Assembly (NCBI RefSeq): GCF_003334855.1
Contig: NZ_QOWE01000011.1
Coordinates: 1-64,000, forward strand
Direction of reading: 5' to 3'
Origin: Larkinella punicea
GTDB lineage: Bacteria > Bacteroidota > Bacteroidia > Cytophagales > Spirosomataceae
Length of the DNA: 64,000 bases
The position numbers and the translations under genes were made by a program. The notes under the pieces are model-generated. The model did not search any database. It saw only the letters and a program-made list of their open reading frames with translations, and was not told the DNA's origin. Below, one piece after another: positions 53,012-62,706 of this stretch (positions within the stretch are counted from its first letter, which is position 1; every line of letters begins with the position of its first letter).

Positions 53012-53044
53012 AAAATAGCACCAGGAAGATCCCGGTGCTATTTT
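53012..53044. terminator. Bidirectional terminator between sulfatase and SusD-like genes
   Basis: AAAATAGCACC (53012-53022) and GGTGCTATTTT (53034-53044) form an 11-bp stem with an 11-base loop and T-rich flanks on both strands, between two convergent genes. Confidence 0.85.
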
Positions 53045-53086
53045 GTTTGTCAATTTAATCGGTACTCGAAAACGATCTATCGTTGC

Positions 53087-54649
53087 CTATTTATCCCACC
53101 AGACAACGCTGGAGAGCGTGTTGGTGCCGCCCTGACGTGTTCGTGCTTCGATGAAATTGGTTTTGTTGTACGTTTCTTCCGAATCGGGAACCACAAAGCG
53201 GGTGGGGATTTTGCCACCGGTCAGGTTGCCCGGATAATTGGTCGGCGTCAGCACCGGATACCCGGTCCGGCGCCAGTTGGCGAAAATCTCGTATTCGTCT
53301 TCCAGGAAAAGCGACACCCACTTTTGGGTCTGGATCTGTTCCATTTGCTGCGCCACGGTTCCACCGGTTTTGTACGGATTGAGGGTCAGATACGCGCTGA
53401 TTTTTGCTTCCGAAATCGTTCCCCCCGTTCCGAACAAGGCCCATTGCCGCATCCCGGCTCTAACCGCATTGGCATAGGCCGTTGCCGCCGTTGTTCCGCT
53501 GGCCCAGCCGCGTACGGAAGCTTCCGCCAGCAACAGGTTCGTTTCGGCATTGCCAAACACAATCAAGGGCGCACTGTATTTCAGCAGCGTGTTCGGATTC
53601 GGCTCGGAAAACGTGTTGAAATTGGCCGGCAGGTTGTTGAAAGCTGCGTTGGGCATTCCGCTTTGCAAAGCCGTTGTGGTATCAGCCGTAAACGTTTTGC
53701 CGTCGGCAGACGTCCAGACGATGGAAATCACGTTCAGACGCGGATCTTTGGTGTTTTTCAAATAATCGATCAGCGTTTTGGCGAATTTGCCGCCTTCCAC
53801 ATTGTCGCCACCGGGTGTGATGTAGTCCGTACTGAGCAAACCGTTGGCAATGAAATTTCGGCTGGCGGTTTGCGAACCGTCCACGTAGGCAATGACGGCC
53901 CGGTCGGCATCTTCCAGAATCACGCCCCCGGCGATGGCTTTCTCCACCCAGGTTTTGGCCGTAGCGGCATCCACTTCGGTCAGGCGCATGCCCAGCCGGA
54001 GCATCAGCGAGTACGCGAATTTTTTCCACTTCACCACGTCGCCCCCGAAGAGCAGGTCGGCTGAACCGAAGGTCGCCTTGGTCGCGTCAAAAGCCGCGAT
54101 CGATTGTTCCAGCTCTTTCAGCAGATCCGCGTAAATGGCTTGCTGGGTGTCGTATTTGGGGCCGTAATTCTTGTCAGAAAGTGCTTTCCCAGCGTCGAAA
54201 TACGGAATGTCGCCGTACAAATCCGTCAGCCGGTGGAACATATACGCTTTCCAGATGCGGGCCGCCGACAGTTTGTTCACGCTGACCGGATTGGTCGAAA
54301 CCGCATCGATCACCTGGCGGATGGAAACGACCGCGCCCTGCCCGGCACCGGTTCCGGCGTAGGCATTCCAGTTGCCGGTCGAATACCCGAAGTTGAAGTA
54401 TTTGTCACCAGCCGCCGGGACCTCCTTGTAAGTGGCAAAGTGCTGCATCGACTGCCCGATGGTCAGGTAAGCCGCCCCCGTAAAGTTGGTACTTACGCCG
54501 TCCAGCAAGGCGCGGGTGAACATGTATTCGGGAATTACTTCAGAATATTTATTGGGGTCCACGTTCATTTCCTCAAAACCCTTGTCACAGGAAGACAGCA
54601 GGAGAAATAACGGAGCCGCACACAGTATTTTTTGGATCAGACGCTTCAT
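53087..54649 (-). CDS. SusD-like surface lipoprotein (SusD_2 type)
   Basis: 520 residues with lipobox LLLSSC (Cys21) and the SusD_2 hallmark NVDPNKYSEV shortly after, then IWKAYMFHRLTDLYGDIPYFDAG, YSLMLRLGMRLTEVD and NLLLAEASVRGWA. It is the binding partner of the adjacent SusC receptor, 16 bases upstream on the same strand. SusD_2 pairs often take up peptides or unknown small polymers rather than starch-like glycans. Confidence 0.92.
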   Translation of the reverse strand: MKRLIQKILCAAPLFLLLSSCDKGFEEMNVDPNKYSEVIPEYMFTRALLDGVSTNFTGAAYLTIGQSMQHFATYKEVPAAGDKYFNFGYSTGNWNAYAGTGAGQGAVVSIRQVIDAVSTNPVSVNKLSAARIWKAYMFHRLTDLYGDIPYFDAGKALSDKNYGPKYDTQQAIYADLLKELEQSIAAFDATKATFGSADLLFGGDVVKWKKFAYSLMLRLGMRLTEVDAATAKTWVEKAIAGGVILEDADRAVIAYVDGSQTASRNFIANGLLSTDYITPGGDNVEGGKFAKTLIDYLKNTKDPRLNVISIVWTSADGKTFTADTTTALQSGMPNAAFNNLPANFNTFSEPNPNTLLKYSAPLIVFGNAETNLLLAEASVRGWASGTTAATAYANAVRAGMRQWALFGTGGTISEAKISAYLTLNPYKTGGTVAQQMEQIQTQKWVSLFLEDEYEIFANWRRTGYPVLTPTNYPGNLTGGKIPTRFVVPDSEETYNKTNFIEARTRQGGTNTLSSVVWWDK

Positions 54650-54665
54650 CGTGAGATAGTTTTAA

Positions 54666-57600
54666 TTAGAATTTCACCATTAAATTCACACCAAGACTCC
54701 GGGTTCTGGGCACCCCAAAGGCTTCCAGACCTTGTGCATTAGTGCTCGTGTAGCCCGATTCAGGATCGAAATACTGGTTCTTTTTGTCCTTGTACAGAAT
54801 CGCGAGGTTCCGCGCCACGAAGGAAATCGAGGCCGATTGCAGCTTCAGGAAAGACAACTTGCTGACGGGCAGGTTGTAGCTCAAAACCACCTGACGGAGC
54901 TTCACGAAGTCGTTGTTGAACATGAACATGGCGGTGTAATTCTTGTCGTTGTCGTAGTAGGTGTCCACCTCTTCTTTTTTCCAGGTTTTGGTAAACGGAT
55001 TGCCTTCGGGGGTTACACCGGTTACGGTAACACCGGTTTCCCGACCCGGCAGCGTTTCCTGCGGCAAACCAAAGCGGTAGGCATACTGGTACAGGTTCGA
55101 ATACACGATGCTGCCGAATTTGCCGTCGATCAGGAAGTTGAGCGAGAAGTTTTTATACCGGAAATTGTTGGTGATCCCCATCGTCAGCGGAGGAGTGCCC
55201 TGCCCGATTTCCTGCAAGTCGCCCCGAACCGCATAACCGCTGGCGGTGTTAAAAACCACATTGCCGTTGGCGTCGGTTTTCTTATTATACCCCCAAACCG
55301 TTCCATATGGGCGATTCAGGACGTTCCGCACCAGACCACCACCCACACCGCTGCCGACGTCGATACCGGTCAATCCTTCGGCCAGTCGCTCGATCTTGCT
55401 CTTGTTGTAGGCCATGTTGAAGCTGACATCCCAGCCGAAAGCACGCTGGCTAACGGGCGTGCCGGTCAGCAGTAGCTCAACGCCTTTGTTGCTCAATTCA
55501 CCCACGTTCAGCAGGGCCGAGGTGTAGCCCGACGACAGGGCGATGTTGGACGTTACGATGTCGTCCGTGGTTTTCCGGTTGTAAAACGTCAGGTCGATGC
55601 CCAGACGGTTGTTCAGGAATTTGGCTTCAAGACCGCCTTCGTACGTGGTGGACGTCAGCGGTTTCAGATCCGGGTTGGGCACCTGAGACGACGACAACAC
55701 CTGCACCGGCCGGCCATTGTGACCACCCTGCTGCATTGAATAATACTGGTAAATCTGGTAGGCATTCACCGTGGCACCGCCCACCTGCGCCCACGAAGCC
55801 CGCAGTTTGGCAAAACTGATGGCTTTTGGCAAGCGGAACGCATCCGACAGAATCAGCGAGCCACCGATCGACGGGTAGAAAATACTGTTGCTCTTTGGAT
55901 TCAGAACCGAGAACCAGTCCTGCCGACCGGAAACCGTCAGGTACGCCAGCCCCTTGTAGCCAAAATCGACCGAACCGAATACCGAGTTGATCGCGCTTTT
56001 CAGATACGTCGGTGTGGTCGTTGATGCGGCCAGGTTGGTGTAGCTGTAGAAATAAGGCACCGTAAACTCGCTGCCCGCGATCACCGTCTGGTCATAAATG
56101 GCGCGTTGTGAATTGGCTCCCAACATCGCGGTAAAACTCAATTCCTTGAAAAACGTGGTGTTGTAGTTCAGCGTCAACATGCCGTTGGTTTCCGACGAAG
56201 TCGTTTTCCGGGCTTCATACGTTCCCAGCGGCTGGTAGGCGTTGTTGGTCGGCTGTACGTATTCCGACGAGAAGCTGTAATAATCCTGGCTCACGCTGCC
56301 TTTCAGATACAGGTTGTCCAGAATGTCGTAACGGATGCTTCCCTGACTCAAAAACCGGTTTTTAGTGTCGTCGTTTTTGAACTTGTTGACCACAAAATAG
56401 GGGTTCGGGGCGGCTGGAACCGGGTTCCACTCTACTTCTTTGCCCGTCAAAGGGTCATAACCCGGCGAAAGGCTGCGGATATCGACCACGTTGGCCACCA
56501 GGTACGTCGCCCAGTGCGGGTTCATGTCGGCATATCCCACTTTGGGGCGGTTTTTCCCTTCTTCCAGGTTATACTGGAACACGGTTTCGATGCTCAGTTT
56601 CTTACCCAAAAATGCGTTCAGGTTCAAATTGGCGATTCGGCGGGTAAACGACGAGTTCGGCACAATGCTGTTGGAACTGGTGTTGTTCAGACCCAGGCGA
56701 AAATTGACCGTTTCATTACCACCCGTAAAAGCCACCGAGTTGATGTAGTTGCTTCCGGTGCGGTAGAAGTTTTTCAGGTTGTCTTTCTGGGGTGAATACG
56801 GGTGCAACTGGCCGTCGACCTGAATGGTGGGCTGGCCATCCATCCGCGCTCCATACGACAGGCGTCCCGTACTTTTGGCTTCCGTCAGCGTGGTCGGTTT
56901 TTTGCCATCCAGACCCTGACCAAATTCATACTGCCAGTTCGGAATCACGGCGATGTCTTCAAACGTCGTGTTGCTGTTGATTTCCACCCCAATTCCTTTT
57001 TGCCCCCGGCCTTTTTTGGTCGTGATCAAAATCACCCCGTTGGAAGCCCGGGCACCGTAAAGAGCCGCTGCGGGGCCGCCTTTCAAAACGCTGATGGACT
57101 CGATGTCGTCGGGGTTGATCCCGCCAATGCCGTCGCCCCGGTCAACGTTCATCCCGTTGCCGTCCGAAGCCGTACCACCGCCCGGAATGCTGTTGTCCAT
57201 CGGCATCCCGTTGATCACATACAAAGGCTGGTTGTTGCCATTCAGCGAACCGTTTCCTCGGATGATGATCCGGCTCGAACCACCGGGGCCGGTGGCCATC
57301 CCGGTTGCGTTCACCCCGGCAATTTTACCGGTCAGGGCGTTGGCGACGTTGTTTTCGCGGGCCTGCGTAAATTCACTGCCTTTCACTTCCGAAACGGAAT
57401 AGGCCAGGGCCTTTTTCTCCCGGGCAATCCCGAGGGCGGTTACGACCACTTCGTTCAGTGACTTGGCCTCCGGGGCCAATTGCACCGAAAGCGTCGTCTG
57501 ATTGCCAACCGTTACTTCTTTGGAGGTATAGCCTACGAAGCTGAAAATCAGGACGGCGGTCTGAACTTCTGCATCCGGGATTTCCAGTTTGTACTGCCCT

Positions 57601-58112
57601 TCGGCGTCGGAAGAGGTTCCCCGCTGGGTGCCTTTCACCAGAACGCTGACGCCGGGGAGTCCTATGCCGTTTTCGTCCGACACTTTCCCCGTTACATTGC
57701 GTTTGGGCGCTTCTTTGACACTAGCTGGTGCGACTTCGACCGGACCCGGAGCGCGTTTCAGGATGATTTTGTCCTGCACGACTTCGTAAACCACTTTGTG
57801 CGGGGTCAGTATTTTTTCAAGTACTTCCGAAAGCGCTTCGTCCTGAAACCGGAAGGTGTATCTCTGGCTGCTGAAAACCTGGGGATTGTACATGAATTTG
57901 ACTTTCGTCATCTTCTCAATTTTCTCCAGCGCCTTCTCGACATCGACATTGGTTAGCAGCAGCGTTACTTTTTGTTCCAGCACTTTCTGACCCCGCACGT
58001 CATGGGCGTGGGCCAGCGGAGTTAAAATAATGAATAGAGACAGTAGGGATTGATACAGAGCAACGCGCATAATCGTCTGTAAAACAGGATGAACATGTAA
58101 GAGTCTTGACAT
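54666..58112 (-). CDS. SusC/RagA-type TonB-dependent receptor with N-terminal STN domain
   Basis: 1148 residues from ATG 58112 (MSRLLHVHPVLQ); the frame runs 31 codons further upstream without a better start. After a signal peptide ending HAHD comes a secretin/TonB N-terminal (STN) domain (LLLTNVDVEKALEKIEKMTKVKFMY..., about 40-125). Then a CarboxypepD-like domain (NVTGKVSDENGIGLPGVSV, SFVGYTSKEV), a plug (ALTGKIAGVNATG, LYVINGMPMDN, SISVLKGGPAAALYGARA) and a barrel ending RSLGVNLMVKF. An STN domain usually contacts a FecR-like anti-sigma factor, but no FecR or ECF sigma gene is next to it here. Confidence 0.94.
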   Translation of the reverse strand: MSRLLHVHPVLQTIMRVALYQSLLSLFIILTPLAHAHDVRGQKVLEQKVTLLLTNVDVEKALEKIEKMTKVKFMYNPQVFSSQRYTFRFQDEALSEVLEKILTPHKVVYEVVQDKIILKRAPGPVEVAPASVKEAPKRNVTGKVSDENGIGLPGVSVLVKGTQRGTSSDAEGQYKLEIPDAEVQTAVLIFSFVGYTSKEVTVGNQTTLSVQLAPEAKSLNEVVVTALGIAREKKALAYSVSEVKGSEFTQARENNVANALTGKIAGVNATGMATGPGGSSRIIIRGNGSLNGNNQPLYVINGMPMDNSIPGGGTASDGNGMNVDRGDGIGGINPDDIESISVLKGGPAAALYGARASNGVILITTKKGRGQKGIGVEINSNTTFEDIAVIPNWQYEFGQGLDGKKPTTLTEAKSTGRLSYGARMDGQPTIQVDGQLHPYSPQKDNLKNFYRTGSNYINSVAFTGGNETVNFRLGLNNTSSNSIVPNSSFTRRIANLNLNAFLGKKLSIETVFQYNLEEGKNRPKVGYADMNPHWATYLVANVVDIRSLSPGYDPLTGKEVEWNPVPAAPNPYFVVNKFKNDDTKNRFLSQGSIRYDILDNLYLKGSVSQDYYSFSSEYVQPTNNAYQPLGTYEARKTTSSETNGMLTLNYNTTFFKELSFTAMLGANSQRAIYDQTVIAGSEFTVPYFYSYTNLAASTTTPTYLKSAINSVFGSVDFGYKGLAYLTVSGRQDWFSVLNPKSNSIFYPSIGGSLILSDAFRLPKAISFAKLRASWAQVGGATVNAYQIYQYYSMQQGGHNGRPVQVLSSSQVPNPDLKPLTSTTYEGGLEAKFLNNRLGIDLTFYNRKTTDDIVTSNIALSSGYTSALLNVGELSNKGVELLLTGTPVSQRAFGWDVSFNMAYNKSKIERLAEGLTGIDVGSGVGGGLVRNVLNRPYGTVWGYNKKTDANGNVVFNTASGYAVRGDLQEIGQGTPPLTMGITNNFRYKNFSLNFLIDGKFGSIVYSNLYQYAYRFGLPQETLPGRETGVTVTGVTPEGNPFTKTWKKEEVDTYYDNDKNYTAMFMFNNDFVKLRQVVLSYNLPVSKLSFLKLQSASISFVARNLAILYKDKKNQYFDPESGYTSTNAQGLEAFGVPRTRSLGVNLMVKF

Positions 58113-58209
58113 AATGTTGGTCTTGTCGGTTAAAATTCGGCACACTGATTCCCGATCCATCCGCTGGGGATGTAGCAAAATGAGCTTAAAAGCGAAGGGG
58201 ATCAACTGA

Positions 58210-58233
58210 CCGATAATGGGGGCACATTATCGG
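58210..58233. promoter_or_regulatory. Inverted repeat upstream of the STN-SusC gene
   Basis: CCGATAATG (58210-58218) and CATTATCGG (58225-58233) form a perfect 9-bp inverted repeat about 100 bases before the receptor start. It may be an operator or a leader hairpin. On the plus strand it is followed by CTTTATT, so terminator function is also possible. Confidence 0.45.
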
Positions 58234-58344
58234 CTTTATTAAATAGTCAGCAATGAAGTTTCTTCATAGGCTTCCGTATTTTTTGTCCACAGGATCGTTA
58301 GGTTGGTTAATTTTTTGGGGTTGTTGGTCCATTTACAGTAGCTA

Positions 58345-58356
58345 ACGCGCCAGCCA
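58345..58356. repeat. Degenerate repeat with ACGCGCCAGCC core (copy D)
   Basis: ACGCGCCAGCCA is followed by CCGTAGACC and AATACCGTAAACTGAAAACC (to about 58387), the right half of the GTAAAC-armed repeats; a matching left arm is not present. It lies in the 461-base gap between the divergent STN-SusC and TonB-receptor genes, where no gene is visible. Confidence 0.6.
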
Positions 58357-58634
58357 CCGTAGACCAAATACCGTAAACTGAAAACCGTATAATATGGCAG
58401 ATTTGAGCTAAAGATGCAGTAACTGGTAGTCAATACTCTTTTTACTGAAATTATTTTTGGGGTAATTTTAGAAATCTGAAATAATATATGGCGGAAAGGC
58501 CAGAAATGCGGCTTACTTCTTAAATTTTTTTACAAAATAGGATTCACAGGCGCAATCATCGCCGGTTTCCCCTGGTTTATTCCGCCTAAATTGTGCTTCG
58601 TCGGAAACCGCTTCAATTCCGGGTTCCGGTCGGA

Positions 58635-58642
58635 TAGCTTTG
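58635..58642 (+). promoter_or_regulatory. Candidate -7 box for the TonB-dependent receptor gene
   Basis: TAGCTTTG fits TAnnTTTG and lies 25 bases before the ATG at 58667. A TTC, not TTG, lies 20 bases upstream at 58612-58614, so a regulator may be needed. Confidence 0.45.
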
Positions 58643-58666
58643 AAACCGTATTCGAAGTGATCCGCC

Positions 58667-60832
58667 ATGAAACAACAACTACTCTGCTGGTGCGCCCTGG
58701 TTTTCCCATTGTTCGCCGGGGCGCAAACGACGATCACTGGTAAAATAACCGACCGCAAAGGCAATGGATTAGCCGGGGCCAATGTCTTCATCGCCGGTTC
58801 CTACGACGGCGTCAATACCGATGCCACCGGTGCGTTCAGCTTCCAGACCAGCCAGCAGGACACGGCTACCATCGCAATAAGTTTTGTCGGCTACGAACCG
58901 CTCCGGCAAAGAGTAAAACTAAATCAGCCAATATTTCAGTTTACCACCAAACTGCAGGAAACCGCCACGATGCTCAACACCGTCGTCATCACGGCGGGTG
59001 CCTTCGAAGCCAGCGACGAGAAACGCCAGACGGTTTTGAAACCGCTCGACATTGTGACAACCGCTAGCGGGGGAGCCGACATTCCGGCGGTGATGCAGTT
59101 GCTGCCCGGTGCGCAGCGGGTCGGCGACCAAACCGGCTTGTTCGTTCGGGGTGGGTCGGCTTCCGAAACCCGCACCATCATCGACGGTCTGGTGGTTCAG
59201 AATCCGTTTACGAGTGGCGGGCCGGATGTGTCGCAGCGGAGCCGGTTTTCGCCTTTTCTGTTCAAAGGAACGGCGTTCAGTACGGGCGGTTATTCGGCGC
59301 AATACGGTCAGGCACTTTCGTCGGTTTTGTCGCTGAACACCAAAGACCGGGCCGAGGACAACGACGGCATCAGCGTGGGGTTCAATGCTGCCGGGATCAG
59401 CCTGTCGGCTTTCAAAAAAGAGCGGATTACATTTTCGGTGAATTATACCAACCTGAATCCGCTGTTCAACGTCCTGAAACAGAACATCAACTGGATTCAC
59501 GCACCCGAAGCGGGGGGCACATCGATCATTCTGACCCAGCCCATCGGCAAACGCGGGTTGCTGAAACACTACACCGATGTGTCGGCCAGCCACCAGTCCC
59601 TCTCATTCCGGAATTTTACCGGCGACTTCCAGGCGTCGCCCTTCACGGTTCGGAACCACAACGCGTTTTCGATGACGACCTTTCAAACGACCTGGGACGA
59701 AGGGCGCTGGGGGCTGCAAACCGGCCTGAGCTACAACTACAACCGCGACCGGCTGGGCATCGATACCGTTCAGGCCCGGACGCAGGAACAGCGGATGCAG
59801 GGGCGGGTGGTGCTGACGCGATCCTTGAGCGACAAGGTTTCGTTGCTGACCGGGGCCGAACTTCATCGGTATACGTACCAGAACCGCTACGGAATCTGGG
59901 GTGGTTCGCTGACGGACTGGTATTCCGCGGTTTTTGTCGAAACCGAAGTGTTTTTTACCCGGAAACTGGCCGTTCGGGCGGGGTTACGCGGGGAGCGGAC
60001 GTCGGTCATTGACCGGGCAAATATCTCTCCTCGTTTGTCGATGGCCTACAAAACCGATTCCTACGGACAGGTCTCGCTGGCTGCCGGTCAGTTTTACCAA
60101 ACGCCCGACCAAACCTACGTGCTGACCAATCCGACGCTGCGGTTCGAGCAGGCCAATCACCTGATTTTGAACTACCAGCGCATTCGGGATAACCGCACCT
60201 TTCGGGTTGAAACCTTCTACAAAGACTACCGGCATCTGGTGCGGGAAAACACCAACGGTTTTTATGACCCGAACACGTACCGGTTTCCAACCCACCGAAC
60301 CAACAACAGCGGGTTTGGCTACGCGCAGGGGTTTGACGTGTTCTGGCGCGACAAGCAGTCGATGAAAAACGTCGATTACTGGGTTTCGTATTCGTTTCTG
60401 GATACCAAACGCCTATTCCGGAATTATCCGGTTGAAGCCATGCCGACCTTCGCGGCCACGCACACGTTGAACCTCGTTTTCAAGAAATATATCCCGGCGC
60501 TGGGCATCAATACCGGGGCCACGTATTCGCTCGCCAGCGGTCGGCCTTATTACAATCCAGGCAGCGATCAGTTTCTGAGTGACAAAACCCGTCCCTACAG
60601 CAGTCTGAGCCTGAACATGAGTTACATCAAAATTCTGCCGCGAAAATTTCTGGTCCTTTACGCATCGGTGGAAAATGTGCTCGGAACGAAAAACAACTAT
60701 GGCTATCGCTACACGCCCGACGGCAGCCAGAAGTTTGCGGTCGTGCCGCCGTTTTACCGGTTTTTCTTCCTCGGGGCGGTGTTGAGCCTGACCCGAAAAC
60801 CGATTGATCCTGAACTGATTAGTAATCCATAA
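58667..60832 (+). CDS. TonB-dependent receptor with CarboxypepD-like N-domain
   Basis: 721 residues, shorter than SusC proteins and with no SusD partner. A signal peptide (ALVFPLFAGAQ) is followed by a CarboxypepD-reg-like domain (TITGKITDRKGNGLAGANV, ISFVGYEPLRQRV). A plug follows (DIPAVMQLLPGAQRVGDQTGLFVRGGSASETRTIIDG), then a beta-barrel ending with FYRFFFLGAVLSLTRKP. It imports a small ligand such as a siderophore, vitamin or peptide. It starts a co-directional group with a small exported protein and a LytS/LytTR pair. Confidence 0.92.
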   Translation: MKQQLLCWCALVFPLFAGAQTTITGKITDRKGNGLAGANVFIAGSYDGVNTDATGAFSFQTSQQDTATIAISFVGYEPLRQRVKLNQPIFQFTTKLQETATMLNTVVITAGAFEASDEKRQTVLKPLDIVTTASGGADIPAVMQLLPGAQRVGDQTGLFVRGGSASETRTIIDGLVVQNPFTSGGPDVSQRSRFSPFLFKGTAFSTGGYSAQYGQALSSVLSLNTKDRAEDNDGISVGFNAAGISLSAFKKERITFSVNYTNLNPLFNVLKQNINWIHAPEAGGTSIILTQPIGKRGLLKHYTDVSASHQSLSFRNFTGDFQASPFTVRNHNAFSMTTFQTTWDEGRWGLQTGLSYNYNRDRLGIDTVQARTQEQRMQGRVVLTRSLSDKVSLLTGAELHRYTYQNRYGIWGGSLTDWYSAVFVETEVFFTRKLAVRAGLRGERTSVIDRANISPRLSMAYKTDSYGQVSLAAGQFYQTPDQTYVLTNPTLRFEQANHLILNYQRIRDNRTFRVETFYKDYRHLVRENTNGFYDPNTYRFPTHRTNNSGFGYAQGFDVFWRDKQSMKNVDYWVSYSFLDTKRLFRNYPVEAMPTFAATHTLNLVFKKYIPALGINTGATYSLASGRPYYNPGSDQFLSDKTRPYSSLSLNMSYIKILPRKFLVLYASVENVLGTKNNYGYRYTPDGSQKFAVVPPFYRFFFLGAVLSLTRKPIDPELISNP

Positions 60833-60901
60833 GGTGCCCACAGACTTTAACCATTCAACCATCAAAACCATCTCTTTCAACCATTTCTAACCACTAAAAC
60901 C

Positions 60902-61546
60902 ATGAAAAAAACCGTTCTTTTTCTGACCCTCGCCCTGGGTATTGGTGTCAATGCCCACGCACAAAACGAGAAGTACACGAAAGCGATGGAAGGCGCGATT
61001 GCTACCGTGAAATTTATGACGCCCACCCCGGAATTGCAGCAAACCGCCGGGCAGTTCGAGCGCATCGCGAATGCCGAAACCGCTGAATGGTTACCGGCTT
61101 ATTGGGCGGCTTACACCTACGTGCTGCTTTCGTTCAAGGAAACGGATGCCGCTAAAAAAGACGCGCTGCTCGACAAGGCGGCTGCGTTTTACCAGAACGT
61201 CGCGCAAAAACAGCCGGATAACGACGAAACGATGGTGTTGGCGGCTCAACTGGCCAGTGCCCGGCTGGCCGTCGACCCGGAAAACCGCTGGCAGCAATAC
61301 GTGCCGGAATTTGAAGCGGCTTTGGGCAAGGCCAAAGCAAAAAATGCCGAAAATCCGCGTATTTACACGCTTCAGGGCCAATCGTTGTTTTATACACCCG
61401 AGCAATACGGTGGCGGAAAAACCGTGGCCTGCCCGTTGTTGAAACAAGCCGCCGAAAAATTCGCTACTTTCAAACCGGCATCGACCATTCACCCCAGTTG
61501 GGGCGTGGAGACGAATCAGTATTTGCTGAGTCAGTGTGGTAAGTAA
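60902..61546 (+). CDS. Small exported TPR-like protein
   Basis: 214 residues with a signal peptide (TVLFLTLALGIGVNAHAQ). The rest is helical with TPR-like repeats (ERIANAETAEWLPAYWAAYTYVLLSF, ALLDKAAAFYQNVAQKQPDNDETMVLAAQLAS). No enzyme motif. Its place between a TonB receptor and a histidine kinase suggests a periplasmic helper of uptake or sensing; similar gene order is common in Bacteroidota. Confidence 0.82.
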   Translation: MKKTVLFLTLALGIGVNAHAQNEKYTKAMEGAIATVKFMTPTPELQQTAGQFERIANAETAEWLPAYWAAYTYVLLSFKETDAAKKDALLDKAAAFYQNVAQKQPDNDETMVLAAQLASARLAVDPENRWQQYVPEFEAALGKAKAKNAENPRIYTLQGQSLFYTPEQYGGGKTVACPLLKQAAEKFATFKPASTIHPSWGVETNQYLLSQCGK

Positions 61547-61575
61547 AAAAGCGGGACCTTTTTTCTTCGGTTTAC

Positions 61576-62706
61576 ATGAGCATTATTCGTCAGCTATCGC
61601 AGCGCAGCCCGACGGGCATGGTAATGGCTTTACTGGTCTGTGTGATGGGGGTATACGGAACCAGTGCCATCATTTACTTTACCATCCAGCTAGCGGCTGA
61701 TACGCCGGACGAAAATGCGCCGACGCTGTTTGTCGTGGCGAATAATCTGTGTGATGCCTTCTTCGTGGTGGTGATCAGCCTGGGATTTCTTCGGATTGGC
61801 GACCGAATTCAGAAAGTATGGGTTCGCCATGTGCTGCTGACGGCAACGATTGTGGTTGTGTCGATGATCGAAAGCATTATTTTGTATGCACTTCTGGGAG
61901 ATTCAGTTAAAAATGCCTCCGGTATTCCGAGTTGGGTCAGCATTTTTTACGTATTGCCCTCACCCATCGTGGGAAATCTGCTGTATTATTTTCAGAGCCA
62001 GGCCCGCAACGTGACACGCAAAATTACCGAACAGGAATACCAGTTGCTGCACCTGGAACAACTGAAAACCCGGGCCGAGCTGGAAGCCCTGCAAGCCAAA
62101 ATCAATCCGCATTTTCTGTATAACGCCCTGAATTCCATTGCCAGTCTCGTGCACGACGAACCCGACCGGGCCGAACGCATGGTGGTGCTGTTGTCGAAAC
62201 TGTTTCGGTATACGACCGGCATGAAAAACCGGTATTTTAACACCATTGCCGACGAACTGGAGATGGTTCGGACGTATCTGGATGTGGAGCAGGTGCGCTT
62301 CGGCGACCGGCTGACCTACCGCATCGATCTGCTCAATCCAGCTTTGAACGAAGTCCAGATTCCGCAGTTTTTGCTGCAACCGCTGGTCGAGAACGCCATC
62401 AAACACGGGATTTCGAAAGTGGCCGGGCCGGGCGCCATCATTCTGCGGATTACGGAAGATGATGGTTGGCTCAGTTGCCGGATTCACGACAATGGGCCGG
62501 TTTTTCCGGAAGAACTCGTGGCCGGCTACGGGCTGCAAAGCATTCAGGACAAGCTAAAACTGCTGTATGGCAACGATGCCCGTTTGATTGTTGAAAATAA
62601 ACCGCGTAAAGAAGTGGTCGTCCAGATAAAAAAAGAACGGCTGAACAACCCGCCGGATGCGATCCAAAAAACGATGTCTGTTGAAAATCAGTCGATTAAA
62701 TCATGA
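61576..62706 (+). CDS. LytS-type sensor histidine kinase
   Basis: 376 residues. Four membrane helices in residues 15-150. Then the His_kinase domain: EALQAKINPHFLYNALNSIASL with phospho-acceptor His179, and HATPase N-box IPQFLLQPLVENAIKHG plus GYGLQSIQDKLKLLYG. It phosphorylates the LytTR regulator encoded next, whose ATG overlaps this stop codon (ATGA at 62703-62706). The signal is not known; the upstream receptor and exported protein may contribute. Confidence 0.94.
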   Translation: MSIIRQLSQRSPTGMVMALLVCVMGVYGTSAIIYFTIQLAADTPDENAPTLFVVANNLCDAFFVVVISLGFLRIGDRIQKVWVRHVLLTATIVVVSMIESIILYALLGDSVKNASGIPSWVSIFYVLPSPIVGNLLYYFQSQARNVTRKITEQEYQLLHLEQLKTRAELEALQAKINPHFLYNALNSIASLVHDEPDRAERMVVLLSKLFRYTTGMKNRYFNTIADELEMVRTYLDVEQVRFGDRLTYRIDLLNPALNEVQIPQFLLQPLVENAIKHGISKVAGPGAIILRITEDDGWLSCRIHDNGPVFPEELVAGYGLQSIQDKLKLLYGNDARLIVENKPRKEVVVQIKKERLNNPPDAIQKTMSVENQSIKS

